64,000 nt of DNA, taken from positions 9,905-73,904 of the forward strand of contig JBAYKX010000025.1 in the NCBI GenBank assembly GCA_041664345.1, read 5' to 3'. The position numbers and the translations under genes are program-made. The notes beneath the pieces were generated by a model, which was not told the origin of the DNA, ran no database searches, and worked only from the letters and a program-made list of their open reading frames with translations. This document shows positions 33,655-44,100 of this stretch, piece after piece (positions within the stretch are counted from its first letter, which is position 1; each line of letters begins with the position of its first letter). Source of the stretch: GWE2-40-63 sp041664345 (GTDB lineage Bacteria > Bacteroidota > Bacteroidia > Bacteroidales > SZUA-534).

Positions 33655-35634
33655 CTATTTAAGTATTTCAATGGAATACTTTACATCTTTGGTAACCGTC
33701 TTCCAATCGTCCGTTCTGAAAGGAACAACGGGGAATCCTTCTTTGTTGAATAAATTACTTTCTGATGCATCGGCCATCCAACTGAAACGCACGGCAACCG
33801 GGGAATTCACCGTATCATTGGAAATAACTACTGTATTGCCTTGGATGAAAGCTTTGGCATAATGGAATAAGCTGTCGTTTCCGGCAACTTCAAATCCTTT
33901 CACATAGCCATATTTGTCGGGAGTTGTTAAGCCACTTCCCAAATCATTAAATGAAACAACAACCTGATTGCCTTTAATTTCCATTGATTGGAACGAGGGT
34001 CCTTTGCATACCATTTTTTTATTATACACATCGTTTAAAGCCATGGCGGCCAATCGTTTTCCTACATCTTGTTTATTCGTTGGATGAACATCGTTGGGGT
34101 TGCCAATATCGGTAGTAACGCACATACCGGTATTTGGCACCGAAAGGGTTAGGGTTTGAGCTTCTCTTAACTCAGCCCAACCACACCCTTCGTTACTATT
34201 GCCCGATGAATTGAATGTGGCCAGTTGGACAAAATAAAAGGGCATAGTTGGATTATTCCATTTTTGCCGCCAATCATTTATTAGTAGCGGAAATGCCTTT
34301 TGGTATTGAAAAGAACGGCCTGAATTTGATTCGCCCTGATACCACAAAACTCCCTGAAATGCAAAAGGGATAAGTGGATGTATCATGGCATTGTAGCAAA
34401 GCGATGGAAATGCATTTTCGTTGGTTGATTGTATTATCGATTCAACTTGAAACTTCCAGTTGCCAGCTAATGAGATTTTTTTACCTGAAAACGTAATCTT
34501 CATATCTTCGGAATTCCCAAATATTCCGCCACCGCCACCAGTATCGGTAATTCGTATGGAAATAACATTTTTACCCTCTTTAAAAGTTCCATTTGGAACT
34601 ATATAGCGTCGGTAAGCATCGTACTGATTGGTGCTGCCTACCATTATTCCATTCACATAAGTTATATCTTCGTCATCGATAGTGGCCAGTTCCAATGTAG
34701 CTTCTGCCTTAATATCTGTAGCTGAAAGATTAATGGTTTTGCGTAACCAAACAACCCCATCAATATCGCCAAGGCTTTGTTGCTCCCATAATTGGGGTGT
34801 ATTCATTTCAGGCCAATTTGAATCGTCAAACCAAGTTTCTTTAAATAAATCGGGGTTTAATTCCTTCAATTTTGAACCTTGCAAGGCTTCTACTTTTAAA
34901 ATATTCCCTTTAACATTCAGTTGGGTAATCGAATCCAAATCAATTTTTGGCATTCCGGCAATCATTTCTTTAAACTCATTGCTGCTTTCAAAACCTTCGC
35001 GGCTTATCCAGGTTTCAATGTTGGTACCACCCCATGAATCATTAATTAATCCGACAGGTATTTTTAAGCTATCATATATATTCTTGGCAAAAAAATAACC
35101 TACCGCAGTAAAATCTCCTACTGTTGTTGAATCGCATACTTTCCATTGGCTGGTTTTAATGTCGGATTGTGGTTGGGAACTAATGGTGAGCGGAATTTTT
35201 ATATGCCTTATATTTGGGTAATTGGCAGCAGCCATTTCTGCCTGATAATTTTGTACACCACTTTGCCAACCGCCAGTTTTACCAACTGGAAATTCCATAT
35301 TCGATTGGCCGCTGCAAAGCCAGACTTCGCCCACCAGCACATCGTTAATTTGAATGGTGTTCTTGGCTTTAATAGTTAATTGATATGGGCCACCAGCTTG
35401 CTCAGCAGCCATCTTTACCGACCAAAACCCATTTTTATCGGCTTTGGTTTTTTTAACCTGGTTGTGGAAAAGGATTTCAACTTTTTCATTGGGTTGCGCC
35501 CAACCCCAAACTGGAATTAAGACATTGCGCTGTAATACCACATGGTCGGTAAAGATACCCGGCATTACTACTTGAGCATGCATTGTACTGTTGAAGCTAA
35601 TTAGCACCAACAGAAAAAGGAACTGTTTTTTCAT
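33655..35634 (-). CDS. Sialate O-acetylesterase-like SGNH/GDSL carbohydrate esterase
   Basis: Predicted periplasmic or surface enzyme that removes O-acetyl groups from sugars. 659 residues: signal peptide (about 1-20), beta domain, the catalytic Ser in WLCSGQSNMEF (about 110-120), and a jelly-roll insertion (about 280-395) like a galactose-binding fold. The second SGNH block is LWYQGESN and the catalytic Asp/His is in NDVHPTNKQDVG (near residue 545). Complete. In such loci it usually clears acetyl groups so that glycosidases can act. The stop of the LamG-phosphatase gene is 64 bp upstream; same direction. Confidence 0.88.
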   Translation of the reverse strand: MKKQFLFLLVLISFNSTMHAQVVMPGIFTDHVVLQRNVLIPVWGWAQPNEKVEILFHNQVKKTKADKNGFWSVKMAAEQAGGPYQLTIKAKNTIQINDVLVGEVWLCSGQSNMEFPVGKTGGWQSGVQNYQAEMAAANYPNIRHIKIPLTISSQPQSDIKTSQWKVCDSTTVGDFTAVGYFFAKNIYDSLKIPVGLINDSWGGTNIETWISREGFESSNEFKEMIAGMPKIDLDSITQLNVKGNILKVEALQGSKLKELNPDLFKETWFDDSNWPEMNTPQLWEQQSLGDIDGVVWLRKTINLSATDIKAEATLELATIDDEDITYVNGIMVGSTNQYDAYRRYIVPNGTFKEGKNVISIRITDTGGGGGIFGNSEDMKITFSGKKISLAGNWKFQVESIIQSTNENAFPSLCYNAMIHPLIPFAFQGVLWYQGESNSGRSFQYQKAFPLLINDWRQKWNNPTMPFYFVQLATFNSSGNSNEGCGWAELREAQTLTLSVPNTGMCVTTDIGNPNDVHPTNKQDVGKRLAAMALNDVYNKKMVCKGPSFQSMEIKGNQVVVSFNDLGSGLTTPDKYGYVKGFEVAGNDSLFHYAKAFIQGNTVVISNDTVNSPVAVRFSWMADASESNLFNKEGFPVVPFRTDDWKTVTKDVKYSIEILK

Positions 35635-35697
35635 AATTAAACTGTTAAATGATTTAGGTTTTTAAAAAGCATCATTAAATATTATCATTAAATATTA

Positions 35698-38217
35698 TCA
35701 TTGAATTTTGATCATTTTTTTAGTAATCAACATTTTATCTAAAACCATTTGGTAGTAATAAATTCCGTTGCTGAGTCCAGTGCCATCAAAATCAAACAAA
35801 TGGGATCCCATTTCTTTCATTCCGCTATCCAATAAAGTTATGACCTGATATTGTGGTGTCAGAAACCGAAACGTTACATTCTCTTTTTCAGGCAAATAGT
35901 ATTCAAAATGTGTAGTGGTTTGAAATGGATTGGGGAAGTTTTGTTTTAAATAACCTTCTTCAATGCAATCAGAGCCGATTTCAGTCCCTATAATCTTAAA
36001 AAATGTTGAGTTCGACCAATTACTCCACCTCAAATTATGGTCGCGGTACCGTACATGGTATAGATAAGATTTATTTACCTCAAACAGGGATGATTTTACT
36101 TTTACTTGGTATAGGTTTATACCTTCATTTTTATCAATGGGATTATAAGCATTATCTACTTTATAAATGTTTTTCCAATGGATAATTGTATCAATCACTA
36201 TGGAAGAATGGTCAATGCTATCAAACACTTGTAACCGAACGCTCATAAGGGAGTCAACTCCGGAAAATTCCGATGAATTAAATTGTATATTTTCATCAGT
36301 AATTACCACGTTATTTGCTACTGGAGTTTCAGGCCCGTTTTGATTGGTCTTTTTGTACCAGGTGTCAAGTGCTTCAGAGTTTCTTGGTTTTTTTGCGTTT
36401 CCCAAACTATACATCGTGTTTTTGTAGGAATGGTCGGTAAGGTCAATTTCGAGGATTTGGAAGCAGTAATTATCCAAAGCAATATGTATATCTTCATAAT
36501 CATTATTAATATAGGAGCCCCAAGTATCTAAAGCGCCGCCACCGCCACCCCCACAAATGGTTCTAAAATCACCATTGGGTTTTTTTGAAAGAATAGTGCC
36601 TCTTTCAAATCCATGAGTATGGCCCGTATTTATCTGTTGAACTTTTGTGTATTTTTTTATTAGGGGGTAAAGTACATTAGTTACATATATCGATCCTTCC
36701 CAAGTATTGGTTTCACCCCAAAGCTCCGAAATGGGTGAATGATGGAGGAATATGAAAACAAAATCAATGGCAGCATCATTTTCAACTTCATTCAATTTTG
36801 TATCGAGCCAGTTGGCTATAGTGGTTCCAAATTGGGTTGTAATGTTGGTGTTCAACCCTATAAATAGGCTATTCCCAATCGTCAAATTCCAAATTTTTTC
36901 GTTCAATTCTGCATTTGTAGGAAAGGCTGATTGCTCGTCGAGTTTCAGATATTGATAAAAATAGGGACTCTCGCCTTCATGATTGCCTGCCACAACCATG
37001 GTCGGAATATTAGGCGATAAGGCAGCCATTGGCCTGAAATATTGCGTGGTGTATTGTTCCAGAATATTTCCACTTACCGTAATATCTCCTGAATGGAATA
37101 TTCCATTTACATGGTTTTCAATGTCGGGCCCATAGAGTTCGGTAATTTTAGCTCTAGTCGCCCGAAGAACCTTACCTACGGCTGTACTATCCGAAGAATG
37201 GGTATCGCTAAATAGCACAAATCTTAATTTGCCGGAATACGTTGAATCGGGCAATGTTTTAAAAGAATATATTTCCGATTTTCCACCGCCACTGGCTACT
37301 CTATAAAAATATCTGGTATTGGCCAATAACCCGGTAAGTTTAACGGAATGCCAACGATAGGGGTCACTTATTAATTCGCTGTTGCCTTGTGTTGAAAGGT
37401 TTAAAAGCAGGGAATCTAATCCATATTCTACGGTTGTACCCGTTTGGGCAGTATCATGCCAACTCACATTCATGGTTGTTTGTACTTGACCTTGAAGGTA
37501 GGGAACTTTTGTCATTAAAACGGAACTGAAAACATGCCCAAATCCGCCCAATTCATTAGCCTGAGATGCATTAAGTGCTTGATTCCATATAGCAAGTTCA
37601 GCACAATAAATGGGGGAGTCCTCTCCGTTTTCATCCGCAAAAATCAATAGAATATCAGCCAATGAAAATCTACCGTCAATGCTTTGTATAGTTCCCATTA
37701 GGAGAAGTTGTCCATCAAGGTAACAAGTAAAATTATTCCCATTTTTTACCGATACGAGTAACCGGTACCATTCATTTGGAACAACGGAATAGCCGCTATA
37801 TCCGACATCACCCACCCCAATGTTACCGGTAGGATTTATAAAAAAGTCACCATCATCACCATTTGTTAACGAGGTTTGGAAAAAGCTATGCCATGTATTG
37901 TTTCCAGTTACTTTAAAGTCATACTGTAGTGTATATTCATTTACTTTTGTTCCACCCCCATTGGGCGGAATTAAATGATTCATTTTGTAATAACTACCAA
38001 CTCCAATTAAGGTTGCACCATTACCTGATTCCGGCCCGGCAACTGCTGAATTTGAACCTACCAACGTAAGATTCTGACCATACCCATTTTCAGCAACAGT
38101 TAAATTTGAAGCATCATCAAATTTCCACCACCCGGTCCTTTCTGGAATTGCCGCATGAGTTGGATTTATAATAAAAAGTAAAGCAATAGTAAGGAAAGAA
38201 TATTTTGTAATTTTCAT
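35698..38217 (-). CDS. T9SS-exported LamG / purple-acid-phosphatase-like fusion protein
   Basis: 839 residues from the ATG at 38217 (MKITKYSF...), where a signal peptide begins; the longer frame to 38331 is rejected. Order: LamG module (about 27-230, starting GWWKFDDASN), a fibronectin-III-like domain (about 237-330), a metallophosphatase core (VLFSDTHSS, GDITVSGN, VAGNHEGES, FLHHSP, NTGHTHGFERG), and a C-terminal T9SS sorting domain (about 765-839, starting NFPNPFQTTTHFEY and ending in KMIKIQ). The FN3-plus-phosphatase pair is the plan of purple acid phosphatases. The LamG module is the same type as in the two neighbouring LamG proteins. Predicted cell-surface or secreted phosphatase delivered to a glycan. 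Confidence 0.85.
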   Translation of the reverse strand: MKITKYSFLTIALLFIINPTHAAIPERTGWWKFDDASNLTVAENGYGQNLTLVGSNSAVAGPESGNGATLIGVGSYYKMNHLIPPNGGGTKVNEYTLQYDFKVTGNNTWHSFFQTSLTNGDDGDFFINPTGNIGVGDVGYSGYSVVPNEWYRLLVSVKNGNNFTCYLDGQLLLMGTIQSIDGRFSLADILLIFADENGEDSPIYCAELAIWNQALNASQANELGGFGHVFSSVLMTKVPYLQGQVQTTMNVSWHDTAQTGTTVEYGLDSLLLNLSTQGNSELISDPYRWHSVKLTGLLANTRYFYRVASGGGKSEIYSFKTLPDSTYSGKLRFVLFSDTHSSDSTAVGKVLRATRAKITELYGPDIENHVNGIFHSGDITVSGNILEQYTTQYFRPMAALSPNIPTMVVAGNHEGESPYFYQYLKLDEQSAFPTNAELNEKIWNLTIGNSLFIGLNTNITTQFGTTIANWLDTKLNEVENDAAIDFVFIFLHHSPISELWGETNTWEGSIYVTNVLYPLIKKYTKVQQINTGHTHGFERGTILSKKPNGDFRTICGGGGGGALDTWGSYINNDYEDIHIALDNYCFQILEIDLTDHSYKNTMYSLGNAKKPRNSEALDTWYKKTNQNGPETPVANNVVITDENIQFNSSEFSGVDSLMSVRLQVFDSIDHSSIVIDTIIHWKNIYKVDNAYNPIDKNEGINLYQVKVKSSLFEVNKSYLYHVRYRDHNLRWSNWSNSTFFKIIGTEIGSDCIEEGYLKQNFPNPFQTTTHFEYYLPEKENVTFRFLTPQYQVITLLDSGMKEMGSHLFDFDGTGLSNGIYYYQMVLDKMLITKKMIKIQ

Positions 38218-38305
38218 GGTAATTTTATTTTCGTTAAAAAGATTGTCGAGTTGTATCATTCTCAGAATTATCAATCTAAATTTTATAGTGCTGTATTTTA
38301 ATTTT

Positions 38306-39898
38306 TTAATTATCTGAACCCTGATTGGCACTTAATTGTTCGAGCATCAGCAAGCTACTTACCATGCAGTTATTCCAAAATTCTTCAAATCCGGGAGCCC
38401 AGAAGGTTGGAATCATTCCATTGTCGAGTTGGGTATTAACAAGACTGTTTGCCAGGGCAATAGCTTTTTCACGATAGATTTGGTCGTTTGTTTTTTCATA
38501 CGCTAGATAAAATGTTTGAATCATTTGAACAGCGCTTGCGTCAATAGGTACATAGCACAAAAACTGCTCTAGCACCGCCGGCGTATGCCATCTTTCCGAT
38601 GAATTCCCCCAGTTATCGTATATCCCGGGTTTTTCCCACACAACAAACTGATCTTCACAAAAAGCAATTAACTCTTTAGCTGACTTTAGGTAAGTTGTAT
38701 CTTTTTCTTTGTTATTCAGCAGGTATTGCGCAAACCAGGAAGCTTCATATTTCGATAAATTTTGATAGGGTTTATGCGGTGCTACATCTTCAAATTGTCC
38801 AGTCCAATTATAGGTAACCATCGGATTTTTCCAAATCCAATCAATGGCAGAATCAATCACTTTTTGATATTTTTGATATTGATATTTTTCAACCAGAACA
38901 GAAAGAAAATTAGCAATATTTATCGGTATGCAAAGCTCTTCCGCAGCCGGTTTTCCAGTTTCTTTATTTATCCTTATATACCACGTTCCGGATGGAAGTT
39001 GGGTTTTTAGGTAGGTATCAGCAATCCGTAATGCTGCATTTAAATATTTTTTTTCTCCGGTTTTATCAAAAAGTGCAAGAAAGCTCATACCTGTTGAAGC
39101 CGGCTCTGTCATGATTACCTCTTCCTTAAATTTTCCGGCATACATTCCTGTTCCTTCGTAAACTTTTGGGAAAAATTCCAAGGGAGTTCCTTGCGGTTCA
39201 GAATTGTCAATTAGATAATTAGCTGCCTTAACCGCTATCAATAACGAGGTGTCGTTTTGAGGAAAATATTTGTTAAACAGGATCATGGCATTTACAACAC
39301 TTCCAACTTCTAATGCCGAATAGCAGTATAATGTATGATTTTTGTGATCGGGTTTACCTGTTATTAACCAATTTTGTATATGTCCTTGATTGTATATAAA
39401 TAACAATCCTTTTTTGAACGCTTCATGGAACGAATATTTTGACTCAGCGTATGGTGGACAAAAAACGGCCGTTTTATAGAACAATCTGCTACCAGCCAGA
39501 ATAAAATCTTTTTCGTCCATACTAACGGATTCTACTTTAAGATATACTTCACCATTGGGTAGTATATCCCATATTGGTGTTAACGCTTCGTAGGGGGTAT
39601 TTGCTGTAAATGTGTAGAATTGTTTATCGGTGAATGAAAAAGCGGAATATCGGTAATATTTTGGTTTGGGAATAATCCAGCTTGTATTCGAATTTTGAAA
39701 CGATGGCGCATATTTAAACATCACTGCTTTTTCATTCCAGAAGGGCTGTTTCCCAATAATACCCGGTCGAATTGGAATCAAAGATTCTGATTTACTTTGT
39801 TCACAATAACTCTGGTTTGTTATTTGGTTTTGAGCGAAGAGTGAAATTGAAATTGTGCTCAAAATAACGGCTAAAGCCTTTTTCTGAAATAAAAACAT
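38306..39898 (-). CDS. Secreted helical protein, possible carbohydrate-active enzyme
   Basis: 530 residues from the ATG at 39898, where MFLFQKKALAVIL... begins a signal peptide. The body is rich in paired helices with conserved aromatic and acidic residues (for example AALRIADTYLKTQLPSGTWY, SKYEASWFAQYLL, YLKSAKELIAFCEDQF), the look of an (alpha/alpha) toroid as in several glycoside hydrolase, polysaccharide lyase and epimerase families. No family could be named and no catalytic residue is assigned. It lacks a T9SS sorting domain. Its place between two LamG genes supports a role in the same glycan pathway. Confidence 0.65.
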   Translation of the reverse strand: MFLFQKKALAVILSTISISLFAQNQITNQSYCEQSKSESLIPIRPGIIGKQPFWNEKAVMFKYAPSFQNSNTSWIIPKPKYYRYSAFSFTDKQFYTFTANTPYEALTPIWDILPNGEVYLKVESVSMDEKDFILAGSRLFYKTAVFCPPYAESKYSFHEAFKKGLLFIYNQGHIQNWLITGKPDHKNHTLYCYSALEVGSVVNAMILFNKYFPQNDTSLLIAVKAANYLIDNSEPQGTPLEFFPKVYEGTGMYAGKFKEEVIMTEPASTGMSFLALFDKTGEKKYLNAALRIADTYLKTQLPSGTWYIRINKETGKPAAEELCIPINIANFLSVLVEKYQYQKYQKVIDSAIDWIWKNPMVTYNWTGQFEDVAPHKPYQNLSKYEASWFAQYLLNNKEKDTTYLKSAKELIAFCEDQFVVWEKPGIYDNWGNSSERWHTPAVLEQFLCYVPIDASAVQMIQTFYLAYEKTNDQIYREKAIALANSLVNTQLDNGMIPTFWAPGFEEFWNNCMVSSLLMLEQLSANQGSDN

Positions 39899-39986
39899 GG
39901 TTAAATTATTTATTTGTGGTTCTTTATATGGGTTGTTCAATTAATTAAGTATGCACCATGGTTTTTAAGTAAATAATGTGTATTAA

Positions 39987-40017
39987 AAAGGGTGCTTACT
40001 TAATAGAAGCACCCTTT
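39987..40017 (-). terminator. Intrinsic terminator after the short LamG gene
   Basis: 11-bp perfect stem AAAGGGTGCTT (39987-39997) / AAGCACCCTTT (40007-40017) with a 9-nt loop; on the minus strand a T run follows. It lies 23 bp beyond the stop of the gene ending at 40040. Confidence 0.8.
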
Positions 40018-40039
40018 ATAAATTACAAACACTTTATTA

Positions 40040-41017
40040 TTAATGCGAAATAGTCATTCTCTGAGTACTTGTATGATTATTTGTATTCATCTGAACAAAA
40101 TAAATTCCATTGGTAAGCGATGTTCCATTCAGTTCAAAATCGTAGTTTCCTGGTACTTTGGTTTCTTTGCGAGAAGCAAGTACTTCTTTACCTGTAATAT
40201 CAAATACATGGAAAACAACTTCTCCAGCTACTTTAATTTGATAGGGGAAAGTAGTATTCACTGAAAATGGATTAGGGTAATTTTTACCCAATTCAGAGGA
40301 TGTTTCTGATTTTGCATTATCAAAAATCCCTACAGTGCTGGGATCGCCTAATTCGACAGCTTGCTCAGCAGTGAGGGCCACGTCCCAAATTGAAATTTCG
40401 GAGCATACAATTGTTGCATCTTCACCATCATTGTCAGCAAAGAACAGGAGGGTTGGTCCTAGGCCATCTCTACTATCTACTTCTTGGGGAGCACCTTCTA
40501 CCCATTTTTCACCATTGACATAAACATTATACGATACTCCGTTTTCAACTGATACCACAATGCGGTACCAAGTATCGGCTTCAATAACATTGGTGTCGGC
40601 AGAATAACCATACCTCCATGCACCTAAGAAATTAGTAGTGTTAATAAACATGGAAGCATCTTGGTCATTATTTTGATAGGTTTGGAAAATGGCATGCCAT
40701 AATTCTAATTCGGGAACTAAAATGTCAAATTGCAACGAATACACATTTACAGAATCGCCACCCCCATTGGGTGCAATGCCGTGATCTGCAATCAAATAAT
40801 CACCCAACGCAATCTCAATTGCTAAATTTCCAGTAGTAGGTCCGTCAGCGGGGGTAAGATCTCCTTTCACTGTAAGCGGGGATCCAATCTCCGCTTTTAA
40901 CAAATCTGCGGAATTGTCAAATTTCCACCATCCTTGTCTTGCAGGAACTTGAGCAGATACAATAAAACTGGTAAATAAACTTACCGCCACAACACATAGT
41001 GTAAATTTTGTTTTCAT
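40040..41017 (-). CDS. Minimal LamG protein with T9SS sorting domain
   Basis: 325 residues: signal peptide (about 1-22, MKTKFTLCVVA), one LamG module (about 25-235; GWWKFDNSADLLKAEIGSPL, then GIAPNGGG, WYRIVVSVENG and LLFFADNDGEDATI), and a type A T9SS C-terminal domain (about 250-325; NYPNPFSVNTTFPY to MTISH). An ATG two codons earlier (41023) is equally possible. It contains no catalytic domain, so it is a candidate surface glycan-binding protein. A strong terminator follows, so it ends a transcript separate from the genes downstream. Confidence 0.82.
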   Translation of the reverse strand: MKTKFTLCVVAVSLFTSFIVSAQVPARQGWWKFDNSADLLKAEIGSPLTVKGDLTPADGPTTGNLAIEIALGDYLIADHGIAPNGGGDSVNVYSLQFDILVPELELWHAIFQTYQNNDQDASMFINTTNFLGAWRYGYSADTNVIEADTWYRIVVSVENGVSYNVYVNGEKWVEGAPQEVDSRDGLGPTLLFFADNDGEDATIVCSEISIWDVALTAEQAVELGDPSTVGIFDNAKSETSSELGKNYPNPFSVNTTFPYQIKVAGEVVFHVFDITGKEVLASRKETKVPGNYDFELNGTSLTNGIYFVQMNTNNHTSTQRMTISH

Positions 41018-41130
41018 AAGCATTAATTTTTAGTTAAATAATATAAAATAGAGATAGTAACAAAACCAATATTTCTATTGCCTCTGTTAATTTTTAATAT
41101 AAACAAAAAAAAGAACATTGTGAAGAAGTA

Positions 41131-41163
41131 GGTTTCAAAAGAGAACCTTTCCCTTTTGAAACC
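41131..41163 (-). terminator. Hairpin after the large LamG gene
   Basis: GGTTTCAAAAG (41131-41141) and CTTTTGAAACC (41153-41163) form an 11-bp perfect stem 27 bp beyond the stop at 41190. The T run on the minus strand comes only about 20 bp later, so it is a weaker terminator candidate. Confidence 0.5.
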
Positions 41164-41189
41164 GAATCTTCTAGTAAATTTAACTGAAA

Positions 41190-44100
41190 TTATTTTACAA
41201 ATTTGATAGTTGTACCTTTATTAACAATTAAATAATATATTCCATGTGCATAATGGCTTACATCAAGTGTTGCCCGGTTTCCTTGAATATGGGTTTCTTC
41301 CATCTTGATACCGAGGCTGTTGTAAATTGTTACACTAGCATTATTTGATGACACAGAAACGTTCAATTCATTAACCACTGGGTTTGGATAAACCTTCAAT
41401 TCAATTGCAGCCTCACTGGATATACCGGTTTGGTTCATCATAGTAATTACCAAACTACCAGTAACATTGCCACCATCGTTGGAAGTTGCGTTTACAGTAA
41501 CTGTTCCATCAGATATTGCTGTGAGAAGGCCATCAGTACTAATTGATGCGGCACCGGTACCATTGGTAACCGACCATGTTACCGTTTTATCATCGGCATC
41601 AACAGGAAGCACTGTGGCACTCATTTGTAATGTTCCGCCTGAGGTTTCAATAGTAGTTGCACCACCTGCAGCTGTTACCGTAACCCCTGAAACTAGGACT
41701 GCGTTCGGTAGGCTACCTAAATCAAGAACCTCAGTTGCAGATAATGCTACATCCCATATTGCAGCTTCAGCGCAATTAATGGTTGCATCATCGCCATCGT
41801 TATCGGCAAACAATAAGAGCACATCGGCAAGCGCCCATCTTCCATCAAGCGGTTGAAGTGTGCCGTTTAGCCAAAGTTCGCCATCGAGATATACATTGAA
41901 GAATTCACCGTTTTTAACCGAAATAACCATGCGGTACCAAGTATTGGCCGAAATGGTATTGGCCGAATATCCAGTAGCCGCTGTTCCAATAGTATTATCG
42001 GTTTTGGTAAATAAGTCCGCATCTCCGGTGTTTGCTACCTCAGTTTGGATAAATGAATGCCATGCTCCAACTTCATGAACTAAAAAATCGATTTGAACGG
42101 AGTACTCATTCACCATAGTACCACCTCCGTTAGCAGCTATTCCATGAGTCATGCTCAAATAACTCCCTAATGGAACCTGTGTAGCTAAATTTCCAGCTTC
42201 AGGACCAGCAACAGATGTGTGCGTTCCAGTCAAAGTAAGTGGAACCCCTAATTCTGCTTTCAACATATCTGCAGCATCGTCAAATTTCCACCATCCAACT
42301 CTTTCCCTCAATACGGTCTGGTTTGAGATGGTAATATCCAGGCTGCCTGTAATGTTTCCACCATCGTTGGATGTTGCATTTACAGTAACAATCCCATCTG
42401 ATATAGCAGCAAGAAGTCCATCAATACTGATTGATGCTTCACCGGTACCATTGGCAACTGACCAAGTAAAAGTATTGTCAGTGGCATTCACTGGAAGTAC
42501 AGCAGCACTCATCTGTAAAGTTCCGCCTGCTATTTCAATAGTAGTTGCACCACCTGCAGCTGTTACCGTAATTTCTGAAACAAGGATTATTGCTTGGTTA
42601 GAAATTGTAATATCAAGATTTCCTGTAACATTTCCTCCATCGTTTGAAGTTGCATTTACAGTTACAGTACCATTTTTAATGGCGGTAAGAAGGCCTTCGG
42701 TACTGATTGATGCTCCACCGGTACCATTTGTAACAGACCATGTAACAGTTTGGTCAGTTGCATCAACTGGAAGCACCGTGGCACTAACTTGTAGAGTTCC
42801 TCCTTGAACATCAATTGTTGTAACCAGATCAGCAGTGTATAAATTAATTTCGGTAACTAAAACGGTTTCCGATGCCTTGCCCAATTTAGCCGCTTGATCG
42901 GCAGTTAAGGCAACATCCCAAATTGCTAATTCAGAACAATTAATAGTTGCATCATCACCATCATTGTCGGCAAACAGTAAAAGGGTATTAGTAAGCGCCC
43001 ATCTTCCATCTACCGATTGAAGTGTTCCGTTCAGCCAAAGTTCGCCATTTAGATATACATTGAAGAATTCGCCGTTTTTAACGGAAATAACCATGCGGTA
43101 CCAAGAATTTGCTGAAATAGCATTGGTTGAATATCCTGTGGCCCCTGTGCCTATGGTATTATTTGTTTTTGTAAACAAGTCAGCATCACTGGTGTTTGTT
43201 GCATCAGTTTGGATAAAAGAATGCCATGCACCAACCGCAGGAACCGAAAAATCGATTTGTACAGAGTACTCATTCACCATAGTACCACCACCATTTGCAG
43301 CAATTCCATGGGCCATGGTCAAATAGCTCCCTAACCCGATTTGTGTTGCAAGATTCCCTACTGCCGGACCTTGAACTGAAGTTTGAGTCCCAGTCAATAC
43401 AAGCGGTTCGCCTAATACCGCTTTTCCCATATCTGCGGCATCGTCAAATTTCCACCAACCTTTTCTGGTTGCCAGTGGGGTAGTTAAAACATTGCCTAAT
43501 TCTTCAGCTTGCACTGCAGTTAAAGCTACATCCCATATTCCAGCTTCAGAGCAATTAATGGTTGCATCGTCGCCATCGTTATCGGTAAACAATAATAGCA
43601 CATCGGCAAGCGCCCATCTTCCATCTACCGATTGAAGTGTTCCGTTTAACCAAAGTTCGCCATTGAGATACACATTGAAGAATTCACCGTTTTTAACCGA
43701 AATAACCATCCGATACCAGGTATCGACAGAAATGGTATTGGTTGAATAGCCGGTGGCTCCTGTTCCAATGGTATTATTTGTTTTTGTGAACAAGTCGGCA
43801 TCACTGGCGTTTGTTGCATCAGTTTGGATAAAAGAATGCCATGCTCCAACTGCAGGAACCGAAAAATCGATTTGTACCGAATATTCATTCACCAAAGCTC
43901 CCGCCCCACCGCCATTTGCGGCAATTCCATGGGCCATGGTCAAATAGCTCCCTAACCCAATTTGTGTTGCCAGATTTCCGGTTACCGGCCCTGCAACAGA
44001 GGTCTGCGTTCCGGTTAGTACCAATGGAGAGCCAATTTCAGCCTTTAACATATCTACGGCTTCGTCAAATTTCCACCAACCTTTTCTTTCAGGAAATTGA

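Noticed and set aside
38218..38331. N-terminal extension of the LamG-phosphatase protein
   Set aside because: A normal signal peptide begins at the ATG at 38217; the extension is not secretory and would overlap the preceding gene.
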